In this document: positions 41,311-54,756 of the stretch, in pieces | Numbering within the stretch: position 1 is the first letter of the stretch | Layout: each line of letters begins with the position of its first letter | Notes under the pieces: generated by a model | What the model was told of the DNA's origin: nothing | Database searches by the model: none | Seen by the model: the letters and a program-made list of their open reading frames with translations, nothing else | Translations under genes and position numbers: made by a program | Assembly (NCBI GenBank): GCA_036971475.1 | Contig: JBAIZL010000002.1 | Location: 327,821,645-327,885,644, forward strand | DNA: 64,000 bases | Source: Prosapia bicincta | Lineage: Eukaryota > Arthropoda > Insecta > Hemiptera > Cercopidae | Direction: 5' to 3'

Positions 41311-42595
41311 TCGTTTCCAAACACTAGGTACAGTAGGAATTACATCACGCTGTAAGGAATAGACACCAGTAATGCAAGGTTCTCCCACACCAAGTACAAA
41401 AGCAATTATATCCCACTGTAAGGAATAGACACCAGTCATGCAAGCTTCGCCCATACCAAGTGCAGTAGGAATTTCATCTCACTATAAGGAATAGACCCCA
41501 GTAATACAAAGTTCGCAAACACCAAGTACAATAGGTATTTTATCACACTTTAAAGAACAGACACCAGTTAAGTAAGGTTCTTCCACACCAAGTAAAAAAG
41601 GAAATACATACCACTATCAGGAATGGACCGCAGGTACACAAAGTTCAAAAACACCAAGTACTAGGAATTTAACCCACTGTAGGGAATAGACCAAAGTTAT
41701 GTAAGGTTCTCCCACATCAAGTAAAATAAGAAATACATACCACTGTAAGAAATAGACACCAGTTATGCAAGGTTCTCCCACACCAAGTACAATAGGAAAT
41801 ACATACCATTGTAAGGAATAGACAGCAGTTATGCAATGTTCTCAACCACCAAGTACTAGGAATTATATCCCATAGTAGCAAATAGACCCCAGTTACACAA
41901 CGTTTTCAAACACTAGGTATGGTAGGAATTACATCCCACTGTAAGGAATAGACACCAGTTATGCAAGATTCTGCCACAGTAAGTACAATATTAAATACAT
42001 AGCACTGTAAGGAATAGACCCCAGTTAGGCAACGTTTTAAAACAATTGGTACAGTAGGAATTATATCCCACTATAAGGAATAGACCCCAGTTAAGCAATG
42101 TTTTCAAACACTAGGTAAAGTAGGAATTACATCCTGCTGTAAGGAATAGACACCAGTTATGCAAGGTTCTCCCACAACGTTTTAAAACAATTGGTACAGT
42201 AGGAATTATATCCCACTATAAGGAATAGACCCCAGTTAAGCAATGTTTTCAAACACTAGGTAAAGTAGGAATTACATCCTGCTGTAAGGAATAGACACCA
42301 GTTATGCAAGGTTCTCCCACACTAAGTACAATAGGATATACATACCACTGTAATGAACAGACCCCAGTTACGCAAAGTTCGCAAACACCAAGTACTAGGA
42401 ATAATATCCCACTGCAGGGAATAGATCCCAGTTAAGTAAGGTTCTCACATACCAAGATCAGTAGGAATTACATCCCACTGTAAGGAATAGACAACAGTTG
42501 AGTAAGGTCATACCTCACCAAATACAATAAGAATTACATCCCACCGTAGGGAATAGACACCAGTTACGCAAAATTCTCAAACCCCTAGTACAATA

Positions 42596-42875
42596 AGATA
42601 GAAACTTTTCATGCTCGTTACCCCTACATACCACTGTAAGGAACAGTCACAAAGACAATAGTCATGTTCCCTTTCATTATCTTTATCCCTAAATGCCTTT
42701 GTAAGGAAAAGACGTCTGTTGAGCAAGGTTCTCCCACATCTAGGGCAATAGAAACTTTTCATGCTCGTTACCCCTATATACCACTGTAAGGAACAGTCAC
42801 AAAGACAATAGTCATGTTCCCTCTCATTATCTCTATCCTCACATGCACAGTAAGGTTTAGAGCTGTTAATGCAAT
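42596..42875. repeat. Array 2 right edge: 146-bp direct duplication
   Basis: AGAAACTTTTCATGCTCGTT and the following sequence, through ACAATAGTCATGTTCCCT and CATTATC, occur at about 42,599-42,690 and again about 146 bp later (42,749-42,835). These are the last diverged array 2 monomers before unique DNA. Confidence 0.88.
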
Positions 42876-44909
<2,034 letters not shown>

Positions 44910-44955
<46 letters not shown>

Positions 44956-44956
44956 T
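44910..44956. repeat. Microsatellite, AT then AC
   Basis: TATATGTATATATATA followed by an (AC)n run. It is the right-hand continuation of the microsatellite split by the element at 44,056-44,909. Confidence 0.9.
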
Positions 44957-44984
44957 GACAGAATCACAATATTAAGAGCAAAAT

Positions 44985-45200
44985 TGAAAGTAAAATTATT
45001 TAATTAAATTTAATTGATGAATTAATATTTGAAAACTGTATTAACATCAAGTGTAATCCAGTACAGGTTTTAAAAATTTATTTGAACTTGAGTGGATTAT
45101 TAACAAGAAATGTGAAAAAAAATTATAGTCTATTCCTACTTAAATCAATGAAGAAAATGTTTATTTTAGTTCTTTTTTATTTTATAATTACAATTAATAT
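44985..45200 (-). repeat. Interspersed repeat family C, fragment
   Basis: The reverse complement contains CACTTGATGTTAATACAG, TTCATCAATTAAATTTAATT and AACTAAAATAAACATTTTC, matching the body of the copies at 25,531 and 26,689. It lacks the tRNA-like head. Confidence 0.75.
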
Positions 45201-45481
45201 AAATGTATATACACATATGTCAAAATAACCATATTAAGTGGCAAAAAGAAAAGCAAATTTCCTTAAAATTTTCAATTTTGTTTCCTATGTATGGTGTTGG
45301 ACTCTTACTTTTGTTTGTTACTATTTTTACGGTTTTTTTTCGTCCCTCGCATTGTGTTGTAGTTTCTCTTCGCTTTCCTTTCGCATTGCCCGTTTGTGAA
45401 GCAAGGTTTTATACCATTAATCCAGTTTGTTTGTTTATTTTATTCTTTTCATTTATTTTTAAACCTAGAGCATTACAGTAT

Positions 45482-45765
45482 TTATGATGTTGTGTAGTAA
45501 CCATGGCAACAATTTAAGGTTGTGCAATGGAAATTTTGACAACCAGATAGGGGAACAAAACAAAATTCATATACATCTTTGAGAAGTACATTTCTAGCTA
45601 TGGAAAAGTTGGCCCAGACCCAAAGCACTAGACTTTGAACATGAAGATACTTAATTCGAATCATACCTAGACCCCAAATTTGTATAATTTAATTATTGAA
45701 TAAATAATTGAAAAAACTGTATTAACATCAATTGTCATCCACTATTGTTTAAAAGAAATTACACT
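45482..45765 (+). repeat. tRNA-derived SINE (family C, SINE form), copy 2
   Basis: Plus-strand copy of the element at 25,531-25,960. GTAACCATGGCAACA is followed by AGGTTGTGCAAT and TCATATACATCTTTGAGAAG. The tRNA-like head spans 45,607-45,676 (A-box-like AGTTGGCCCAG, B-box-like AATTCGAATCA, ending CTAGACCCC). The AT-rich tail contains CTGTATTAACATCAATTGTC. It is degraded and not a working tRNA. Confidence 0.8.
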
Positions 45766-46489
45766 TGTTTGTATTTACTTGGCAAAAATACCACTACTTA
45801 CTGGTTATTCCCGCTAGGTCAGCGCATGAATGCGTTTCAATGCCGTGAATTACTGACAAGACTGTTACTCAGGTGTGTTGTGTTGGTGTGAGTCAGTGGT
45901 GTATTTGTTCTTGTAATCTGTGGGACAGTAGTTGCATGTAATCTTGTATACGCCTGCCCTGTCGTGTTTATCCTGGTGTGTTTTTTAACTTTGTAGGTGT
46001 TTTTTTAATTGTAATGGAAGTTGTGAATGCTACTTTCTGTTTAAGTTTGCGGAATGAGAAAGATATTTTTACAAAGATTAAAAAAATGTTTTGAACTTGA
46101 TTGGATTAATTACTTGATATTGACTCCCAAATAATTACAAATTTTGAAAAAAATCAACTTTAAGAAAGCACTATTAGCACCACTTTAACCCGGCACACAA
46201 ACTTTATAGAACTATAAAACTCGCATACACAACTTATTTTTTCTGATAATAAATTGCAAAAATACTCAGAAGAACAAAACAAACACAGACACTATTCTAC
46301 TCACAAAACAGAGAATATTGCGTTGAACATTTGCACACATTTTATTTCTAACTTTTCTAACTTTTCTAACAGTGAGAAGTTAAAGTGTTGGTTTTTGTTT
46401 TTAAAATTTGTAATTTTTAGGGAGTTGATCAGCAAGTTTAATTATATTTCGAGGCATTTTGCAAGCTACTTTGTCAAAAAAATAAAGCC
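45766..46489. other. Non-coding, slightly CpG-richer DNA
   Basis: 45,800-45,970 is less AT-rich than its neighbours (CCGCTAGGTCAGCGCATGAATG) and could be a transposon or exon remnant, but I recognise nothing. TTAACCCGGCACACAAAC near 46,186 resembles a TTAA-flanked piggyBac end, but no partner was found. The 121-codon frame 46,254-46,619 has no family motif and runs into a repeat. Confidence 0.45.
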
Positions 46490-46680
46490 ACAAGGTTTTA
46501 TTTGTGCCGTGGAGAGAATAGGAAGTTGCTATTTTCCAAACTTTTCAATTTTTTGTGTGAGCGGTAGTTTTTGTAATGTTTTTTGTATTCCAGATGACTT
46601 TTTGCTTCACCTGGTATAAGATATTTTTGTATAATCGAATACATGGGTGATGGGAAATAAATACCTTTATTTTGTCTACA
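46490..46680 (+). repeat. Dispersed repeat, family D, copy 1
   Basis: GTGCCGTGGAGAGAA, GAGCGGTAGTTTTTGTAATG, CCAGATGACTTTTTGCTTCA, TATAATCGAATACATGG and GAAATAAATACC also occur, diverged but in the same order, in the 52,868-53,665 region. Family identity unknown. Confidence 0.65.
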
Positions 46681-48221
46681 GTTAGTTTTTCAAAATCTTT
46701 TTTTTCCAATCAGATTGTTGGTTTTTGAAATTAAAGGTTTTGGAAATAGTTGATTAAGACTGATCCAACTTGGATTTTTTTGTCTTTAGATATGTTTTTT
46801 AATAATATATTCTAAACAAGAAGAAATTGAGGTAATACTTGACAAAATAGCCTACTATGCAACTTCGATTTTTTTTTACACATCCATTCTATATAAGAAA
46901 GAGATATTATGTTTTAAGAAAAAGAATCAGGGTAAAGCTTACAACAATTTTTTTACCTTGGACTGTATTCCTTTTTACATATATGTTGGGCAACACATTG
47001 AAAGTACGGATAAAGATGTTTTAATTGTTGGAAACAAAAAATAGTGTTAAAGACACATTTTTACATTGGCAACCTTCTATATAAGAACCACTCTCTATTC
47101 ATTCATTTCACTCTACAACCTTGTTTGTTTGTAATGAGGTTTTGCCTTTTTCACTATTCACTATACAACCTTTTGATAAAACAGTCATTATTATCCTAAA
47201 AAGTTCATTATATATGATGTTGTAAAAAGTAGACCTCTTTTCTAAGCTGTATGTTTTAATACTCTGCTGTCAAATCTTTATTATTCTTGACTTTCTTGGA
47301 GATGATGCCATTTTTTGTTTTAAAAGATGTCAGAGATATTTAATGGAATAGAAAATGTCAGAGAGAATTTATTCATCCTTGATTCCTGTAACATGATGTA
47401 TGTTTATTCCTATATATTTGAATTTGAAACTTTTATATATGAACAAGTATGGTTTTTTGTCTGATTCTTTTGTACATTGTCATGAATTATAGAAGTGTTT
47501 GTTTAATAAAATTACTCTAATTTCAATCTGTTTGTGTGATATAAAGTTTTTGTAAGAAAATCTACAATAAATTGAAAAAAATGTATTAATGTAAAATAAG
47601 TTTCTGCCTCCCACACACCACATCCATTTTGCAGTGTATAGGTCAGTATGATATGTTTTTAAGAAGAAGTATTTAAAATGAGTTAAACTCATTTAAGAAC
47701 AGTACAGTCTCTAAGATTAAAGAATCTCTCCAGAAAGTACTTTGTGGGTACTCATTTTTCATATTAACATTTTTCTCTAAAATATATTGTAAACAAGAGG
47801 CAATGGATTTTAAGCATTGGAAAACATAAATAGTAGTGTAAATTTATATTAAATATTGTCTCAAAAACATAACCTTCCCAACGAACATAGTTCTTTATCA
47901 AATATTTCTTAGAAAATAGTGCACTATGTTACTTTACTATTCAGCTGTATTAAAATACAGATACTAAGTGTTGATTAGGATGGGTTAGTAATAAGAAAAA
48001 AACCTTGTAATCCTTGAACAGGATGCCTGGAGTCAAGGATTCAACTTAATATTTTCCATGCAACTGACATCATTATATAGTACACTCAAGGTATCAATGA
48101 TGAAATTCTTTACAGTCAAGTTTTAATCTTTATATTTTTTATATTAACTGCCACAATTCATTTTAATTTTACTTTTAATCATATTACTTTTATATTCATT
48201 ACAAAATTTATCATTTATTAA
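46681..48221. other. AT-rich non-coding DNA
   Basis: No gene recognised. Short words such as AATATATT-TAAACAAGA recur (about 46,805 and 47,780), hinting at old degraded repeat copies that I cannot delimit. Confidence 0.5.
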
Positions 48222-48400
48222 TTAATCACTTAAACAATAGTTTATGACTATTCGAACTTTATATTTAGTAAATTTGTTAAAACTTACTGAGACAAGCTTT
48301 AACAAATTTACTAAATATAAAGTTCAGATAGTCATAAACTATTGTTTAAGTGATTAACAAGATTCACCGAACGTAATGAACTACAAAATTCAATAATTTA
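48222..48400. repeat. Foldback element family B, copy 1
   Basis: Two 60-nt arms, 48,222-48,281 and 48,298-48,357, are reverse complements with two mismatches, separated by a 16-nt loop. Arms start TTAATCACTTAAACAATAG and include TTTATGACTATTCGAAC. A non-palindromic tail follows (AGATTCACCGAACGTAATGA, then ACTACAAAATTCAA), which is also present after copies 2 and 3. RNA from either strand would form a long hairpin. Confidence 0.93.
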
Positions 48401-49642
48401 TTAATTGCTTGGTAATAAGTAATCCTACATTAGTTCACTACAGTTTTTAAATTTTATTCCTTATATATATGTTCTCAATAAGAAAGTGGTTTTAAGTATT
48501 GGCGAACTTGAAACGTGGGTAACATGTTTAAAAAAAATTGAACATTACTTAAGTGTACCAAGACACATCAAATTGTATAAAACTAAAGTTTGTTGCAAAG
48601 TATCAGGATCACAAGTGTCTATAATTGAAGCACTATTTAAGGTTTCTAATATTTAAAATAAATTTATCTTTCTTTACAATGTATGTTTAACTAATGTAAG
48701 TAAATAGGGAAAATAATCAGATGTGATTTAATATTTTAACTGGAGCGTTTTAGCTGGAGCATTAAGTTTTAAAATCTGTCTTAATGTCTTATAGTATACT
48801 CTTTAGTGTTCAGTTTGTACATGTTATAGAATTTTGAGTAATTTGTAAAAGTCATTTAAAGCTCATGAAATTTTTAATTATGTCGATTAAACAATGAAAT
48901 CGTAAAAAAAATCTGAGAATGTGACATTTGAGGTCTCAAATACTAGAAGTTTTTTTTACTTAAAATCCATTCCCTAGTGATAACTTGCAAGTTATAAATT
49001 TATTAACACATTTTGGAAAAAAACTTCTGTACAAATGTTATTTCTCTCGCATAGATGGAATAGAATATTCTTTTCCGACTTTATGATTTCCTTTGGTGAT
49101 TGTTTGGCTCACTTTTCATAGGTCTGTGAAAGGTTTGCTTGCCTAATAATGAACCTAAGGTATTAGTTTTATTTTTACGTTTTTGTCTACATAACAGGCA
49201 AGCAAGATATTAAAAAATGTGTTTTACTTTTCAAACATCAGCTGTCCATTGTAGTCTGTCATTTGACGTAGAAGGCTTATCAAATATATATCATTTCCTA
49301 ACCAGTTTTATAGCATTAGATGTTCTGAAAAAGTTAAATCTATCACTCCTGCTCAATAAATTTAATATTTAATAACGTAAAGTCCTGAAGAAATACAAAT
49401 TTTACATTACTTCTGCAATTTAAACCAACATACTTTCTTAATACTGCATATTACTTTCGATTTTGTACACTGTGCATTACAAAATGATGCAGCAAAAAGT
49501 ACCTATACCGAAAGTTTTTTTTGCCAGAAATAAATACTTTTTTTCCTTTCTTGGAAACTGGATGCATTATTATTTGTGTTTTTTTTTGCGAGAGATGTAA
49601 ATGTACATTGTACGACTATAATTTATTTTGCCACAAAATAGT
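48401..49642. other. AT-rich non-coding DNA
   Basis: Nothing recognisable as a gene or RNA. Confidence 0.5.
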
Positions 49643-49762
49643 TTATTAATCACTTAAACAATAGTTTATGACTATCCGACTAAAAGGTTCGGATAGTCAT
49701 AAACTATTGTTTAAGTGATTAATAAGATTCACCGAACGTAATGAATTACAAAATTCAAAAAT
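49643..49762. repeat. Foldback element family B, copy 2
   Basis: Perfect 37-nt arms, 49,643-49,679 and 49,689-49,725, around a 9-nt loop. The arms match copy 1 (TTAATCACTTAAACAATAG), and the same tail (AAGATTCACCGAACGTAATG) follows. The centre is shorter than in copy 1, so it is an internal-deletion derivative. Confidence 0.93.
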
Positions 49763-49958
49763 AGTTTAATCTACAGAAACTGTACAAATGTGATTTATTG
49801 TTTTCTAAATTATTTTACGAGTAAAAGCAAAATTAAGTCACTAAATAATGTTCAAAAAAATTGCAATTTACAGCAAAATGTTGTAGTCACATTTATTTAC
49901 TTTTAAAGTTGCTTGATGTAATCATCTTGAATTCACTGATTAAATTATAATTATTTTT

Positions 49959-50214
49959 TAATTAAAAATTACTTAACTAAATGAATACTTTGGGCTTACT
50001 TGCTGACGTGTTTTAAAACAATCGTTCCTTTTACGAAGAAAAGGCCACAACCAAAATAACCTACTCTTTCCCCAGTCATAAATCCACCCTGACATCCTTT
50101 ATACCTAACGCGTATGCCAAGAGTAAAGGGTTTGCTTTATAAAAGGAATGATTGTTTCGAAAGGTGTCAGCAAGTAAGCCCTAGTATTCACTTAGTTAAG
50201 TTAATTTTTAATTA
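49959..50214. repeat. MITE family A, copy 1
   Basis: A 256-bp element with ~75-bp terminal inverted repeats at 49,959-50,033 and 50,140-50,214. They include GAATACTTTGGGCTTACTTG and its complement CAAGTAAGCCCTAGTATTC. The non-repeated centre is ~106 bp. Related ends occur at 58,970-59,047 and 61,223-61,587. Confidence 0.88.
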
Positions 50215-52750
50215 TATTTACTTTTGTTGTTATATTTTACCATATTTATTTTTGTGTTTATAATTAGAGGTTATGATGAAGAATAGGTATACAATATTAC
50301 ATATAAGGTTTTCATTTTTTGCTTGAACTTTAAATTGCATTGTAAATACAGACTAAATTAGTTTTTTATCTGTTTAAACCTGTCCTGTTGGCAGTTTCTG
50401 TTAGTACAGTCAGATTAAATAAGTCACAACTGCCTTACTGATAATAAAGTTTGTTTTGAAAGATTGCCTTTAATCAAGCTTTATTGAATATTAATGAAAG
50501 AATATTTGAGTCTAGGGTGCCTAAAAGTCAAGATGATAAAGCCTGAAATATTTTATTCATATATTAAGTACCAGCCACGTGTGGTATCAGTCAAGGGTCA
50601 TATAGGCAAATATTTCTCTTGTTTGTAATTGAGAGTTTATTAATTTTGAAATATAGGCTATAGCGTAGAACAGAGTTTAAACAGGCTATAAAAATTTAAG
50701 ACTGTGCCATTATGATTTGAGATCTTGTCTTCTAAAAGTTGTGGTAAATGCATATGAGTGATTACCTGTTGGTAAGATAAAGATAGAACATAAGACAGTT
50801 AAGATTGAGATCTGAAATCCCTAGGGCTGATCAATGTAGACCAAATATGGGCAGTTATATATTTTAGGGAACAAAAAAGTCCAGCAAGCGCATCTTCTTC
50901 AAGGTACATAAGAAAAGAATTTTATTGAGTCAATCTGCTCCATCTTTATTTAAAGACAATTTTAACAAAAACAAAATTGTTCCAGTATCATTTTTATACA
51001 AATAAAATGTTTGTTGCTTAAAAATCAGGAGGTTTGCTTTTGTTACCAGAAATCAGGGGAGACTTCAGACTTTATTTTTTGGGTAGGCATATTTTAGGAG
51101 AGTCGTGACTACCGGGGGGGGGGGGGGGTTAGTTATCACTATCCCCCAGAAATTGTTAAATGCTGTGTTTGAGAGGATTTTTACTCTCAGGGCAAATAGA
51201 GGTAATAAGCTAAACAAAAATGTTGCCAAAGAATAGACAAGTGAACAAAGATTTTTGCTATTTTATTGTTGCTTGGTACATTCTAAATCTCACTATAATA
51301 TTATGATTATCTTTTGATCTTAGATATAGAACATTTATGTTTATAAATTATTGACAATTAAGAAGGATTTTAACTACGGATAAGGCGATTCCGATTCTTG
51401 ATTTCAGGAATCGTCGACTCTTATTGTATCGAGTAATCGTTGATACTTGATTCTCCATTGAAAAAGTACCGATTTCTATTCTTGTTTCTTAGCTGTTAAA
51501 ATACGTGAGCGGTTTAATTTATAGGAAAAATAATAAATTATCGACTGTGTATTATTTATACATTAGTTAATTTGAATGAATTAAACTGAAGTTCATATTT
51601 GTAATTTTAAATTAATCATTACTTTTATCCGATATGTTTGTCATGGTTTCAGAAATTCCTATTCATAAATCAAGGTTGAACGCTTTGTATAGCCTATCTC
51701 ATTAAAACAGAACTTTTAAAAGGCTTTACCATATGACCAAGATGTTAACTAAATTCATTATTAGAGGATATCATGTAGGCTTATATAATTTAGAAGAATC
51801 GAGAATCGAAAGACAAATTTTAGGTATAGGCCTATTCCTAATATTAACAAATAAATATAAAGAAGTTGGGTAAGCCCGAGCCTAATCTCTGAAGCTGCTA
51901 CTGCCATCAATAGAGAGAAATGGATGTTGAGGTTGTAGGAGATCTAACCTGATATAGGGTTCAGTGCCTAGATAGATGGATAACATCAGAAGTATGTGCC
52001 ATAGATGGATGGATAAATGAAAAGATGTATGGTGTATACATTGTAATACTGATAGAATGATCTGGTGACATCGGTAAGTGATGACAAACAACACAGATAA
52101 ATGGTAGAAAAAGGTCTGTCCTAAGTAGAGTTATAGAGTGATGGACAAATAAGTACATTAAAAATAATATCCTTTGCATAAATTGTAATATTGATAGAAT
52201 GAATGGGAGTTATTGTTAAAGCCTTGGAACACAATACAGGTAGTAAGAAGCAGAAATATTATTTAAGAACCAAATTAGGTGAAAAAACTATTTTCACTGA
52301 TCTTATCTTGATGCCAAACTCCCCCTCATAGAGCTTGGCACTTTTTCAAGATCATGAATGATGAATGGTACTTGAGCCAAAAAACAGACAGTAAAGGGGT
52401 TCAGCCTCATAGCTTCTCATAAGTGCTAGTACAGCCTAGCACAGCAAGTTTATGTCTGCTATTGATTGTCACAATGTTGGATATTGTTGGAAAATAATGG
52501 CTGCTAAATATAGGACTGTATCGCTACTTTGCACACCCAGGGACATGCAACCATTGATTGATCATCATTAAAATGTATAAAGATTTCTGTAACAAAGTTT
52601 GAGATACCAAAAACACGAGATGAACCAAAATTATACCTAAAGAGCGAGACAAGTAGCTTTTGTAAATACGTTTTTTCTGTTTAGTCATGTTTTTGCTAAG
52701 CTGAACAGTTTTGTTTTGAAATTATATTACTTAATAGTTTATTTTGCTGT
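50215..52750. other. AT-rich non-coding DNA
   Basis: No gene supported. About 51,370-51,480 has several GATTC/GAATC words without regular spacing. About 51,960-52,200 contains a degenerate GATG/GATA-rich stretch with a diverged direct repeat (ATTGTAATACTGATAGAATG near 52,038 and its relative near 52,180). Minus frames at 51,882-52,179 lie in that stretch and are discounted. Confidence 0.5.
51114..51128. repeat. G15 homopolymer
   Basis: A run of 15 consecutive G in AT-rich DNA. It is capable of G-quadruplex formation and is also a likely site of sequencing-length error. Confidence 0.85.
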
Positions 52751-52754
52751 TATT

Positions 52755-52850
52755 CAACTCCTACTATTAGATCACACTCCCTATATATATTTCTTGTACA
52801 AATTTTTAATCATTAGTAAAATATGCTTCTATTAAATTCAGAAAAATTAA
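52755..52850 (+). repeat. Interspersed repeat family C, 5' fragment
   Basis: TACTATTAGATCACACTCC followed by TTGTACAAATTTTTAATCAT and TAGTAAAATATGCTTCTATT matches the first ~95 bp of the copies at 23,961 and 26,689, then breaks off. Confidence 0.72.
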
Positions 52851-53134
52851 AAATTAAGCCAAAATGTTGAATGAGTAACGTTTTATGTGTACTGTGGAGA
52901 GGTAACTGCTATTTTCGGTATCTATTACCGTGGCACGTGTACGATTTTAGCGAAAAAAATTATTACAACTCTCGCTCCTGCCCCAGAAATTAATAATTTT
53001 AGAAAATTGTAATTCCCCCATATGTGGTGCTAAAAGTGCTGGTAAAAATGCACACTGTCCACCCTCAATACAATGCTTATAAAACGAATAAAAAACATGT
53101 TTGCTACTGCCACGGAAGGTTAATTTTACATATA

Positions 53135-53395
53135 TATATGAAATATCCAGTCAGGATAGATTTGGTTATAATTTTATACGTTTAACCAAATGTACACATG
53201 CAAGGCTAGAATAGAGATCACGTGACGTCACTTGGCAAAAAGTATTACTCCGCAGAAGTAGACGTCTAATTAGGTAATGTAATGTATAAAATTAGAACCA
53301 AATCCATCATAACTAGACAGTTTACAGGTATATTTTAATATAGGTATATAGTAATTTATAAAATACAACCAAATCTAACTGGAGACTTCATATAC
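53135..53395. repeat. MITE-like element with ~40-bp inverted ends
   Basis: The left end (TATATGAAATATCCAGTCAG, then AGATTTGGTTATAATTTTAT) and the complement of the right end (TATATGAAGTCTCCAGTTAG, then ATTTGGTTGTATTTTAT) are imperfect inverted repeats. A third related segment lies inside (about 53,282-53,320). The middle holds CACGTGACGTCAC. It interrupts the family D repeat region. No target duplication was resolved. Confidence 0.75.
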
Positions 53396-53449
53396 ACCAA
53401 AGTAGTACTTCTGACTACTACGCACTGAATTTTTTAGCCAACTTTAAAT

Positions 53450-53665
53450 GAGAGTTTTCGTTCGTATCCCTGATGACTTTCTGCATCGGACACGTGGGCA
53501 CAAGAAATAAATACCCTATTTTCCCATTTTTGTTATTTTTAGGGCTAAGCGGAAGGTTTTGTAATTTTTTTTATTAATTTCTGATGACCTTCTCTATTGC
53601 CTGGTATAATTATTTTTTTGGTAAAATCGATTGCATGGAAACAGGATATAAATACCAAAATTAAA
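53450..53665 (+). repeat. Dispersed repeat, family D, copies 2 and 3
   Basis: Two diverged tandem versions of the 46,490-46,680 repeat. The first holds CCCTGATGACTTTCTGCAT and GAAATAAATACCC. The second holds AGCGGAAGGTTTTGTAATTT, TGATGACCTTCTCTATTGCC and GGATATAAATACC. A related left part lies at about 52,868-52,920. Confidence 0.6.
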
Positions 53666-54756
53666 GCTGATCTAGGTTATACCTGATAAGACCTTATAGT
53701 AAACTACATTTTTTCGTTTTTGACACTATGGTTTCCAACCGAAAAAAGACTTTTTTTACTGTCTTATTTTATATTCAAACTCAAAATAATAAATTAAAAT
53801 ATACCATGCAAAATAGACCTTTAAATTTTCAAACCAGAAATATGGTACTCACCAGCAAAAGAATTTACTACACTTAATTTCACAACACCACTAGGCCTTG
53901 ATTATTTTTATTATTAAATCACAATATGTTAAATACAAAACTGTGCACAGAAAAAAACCTATTAATTGACGTGATGCTAAAATCAACTCCGTATTCCAAT
54001 AATGTTTTAGTTCAGATTATTAAGAAATTTAAAATATTATATTGCTAAAATTTCTCCTTAATAACAATACATTATTCACCTACTACCAATTCTTAGAAAT
54101 GTCAGCACAGATTATCTGTGAAGGTGTATTTTTCAAACATCTGTTAGCAATTGCAGGTTCATCAACGTTAAAAATAAAATAATAAAATTATTGTAGATGC
54201 GTGTGTTTATATATATATATAAAGTTAATATATATTACTATTGTAAGTCATTTTTCTTGTAAGTAATTTTCCTGCAACGGAAAAACAATGGATAACGTAA
54301 AATATCAAGAATATATATATACATACATACACATACACCCTTTTAGCTATTCTAGTTTCGTCTAGAATCTTTGTAATGTTTAGAAGCTAATTGTCATATG
54401 TATGTGTTATATAGAGGAGATCCGTTATATACGGAGAATTTAAGAGTACAATGAAAAAAAATATTGAAATTGTTAATAAAGAATACACTTCACCATTATT
54501 GATATTTGTAGGCTAACTTGCTTTAAAAACGTTAAAATTGTTCCACAAAGTCAGCATATTAATATTGTGTGCGAACGTCTTCAAAAAAAAAGCATGTATG
54601 CAAAATATATGTAGGAAGCACTGATGCGCGCTAACTATGTATGTTAGAATTCTAAAATAATCCCTTAGCACTAGAACTAATTTACGGCAAATTTTTTCTG
54701 AGACGACGTTTTCGATCCACACGGTGAATTTTTTCATAAGTATACTTAAATTATAC
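53666..54756. other. AT-rich non-coding DNA
   Basis: No gene or RNA recognised. The minus frame 54,513-54,758 has no motif and ends in the adjacent foldback arm. Confidence 0.5.

Larger units (their letters stand above)
27372..42875. repeat. Satellite array 2: ~66-bp monomers, about 235 copies
   Basis: A 15.5-kb tandem array whose typical plus-strand monomer runs AAGGAATAGACACCAGTTA, then GCAAGGTTCTCCCACACCAA, GTACAATAGGAATTACATCC and CACTGT (66 bp). A longer ~94-bp form carries a 28-bp extension such as TTTATGTCCCATTCATTATC. The array is clearly GC-richer than its surroundings and unrelated in sequence to array 1, although the monomer length is the same. On the minus strand the 22-codon period yields many short cysteine-rich open frames (60-127 codons). 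None is long, and their order is set by the repeat structure, so they are not annotated as genes. Monomers become more diverged from about 41,300 to the right edge. Confidence 0.96.

Noticed and set aside
27342..41454. Minus-strand Cys-rich open frames as secreted peptide or zinc-finger genes
   Set aside because: No signal peptides or regular zinc-finger spacing; each frame is a satellite monomer series ended by a 94-bp monomer. They are kept only as a finding about periodicity.
2440..42875. CRISPR-like arrays
   Set aside because: There are no distinct unique spacers; the whole unit is repeated, and the context is eukaryotic with no cas-like genes.
46186..46204. piggyBac terminus (TTAACCCGG)
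   Set aside because: No inverted partner with GGGTTAA and no transposase sequence was found.
46254..46619. 121-codon plus-strand open frame
   Set aside because: No motif and AT-biased composition; its 3' part lies in dispersed repeat family D.
51370..51480. GATTC/GAATC-rich stretch as a tandem repeat
   Set aside because: The words recur without constant spacing or extended similarity.
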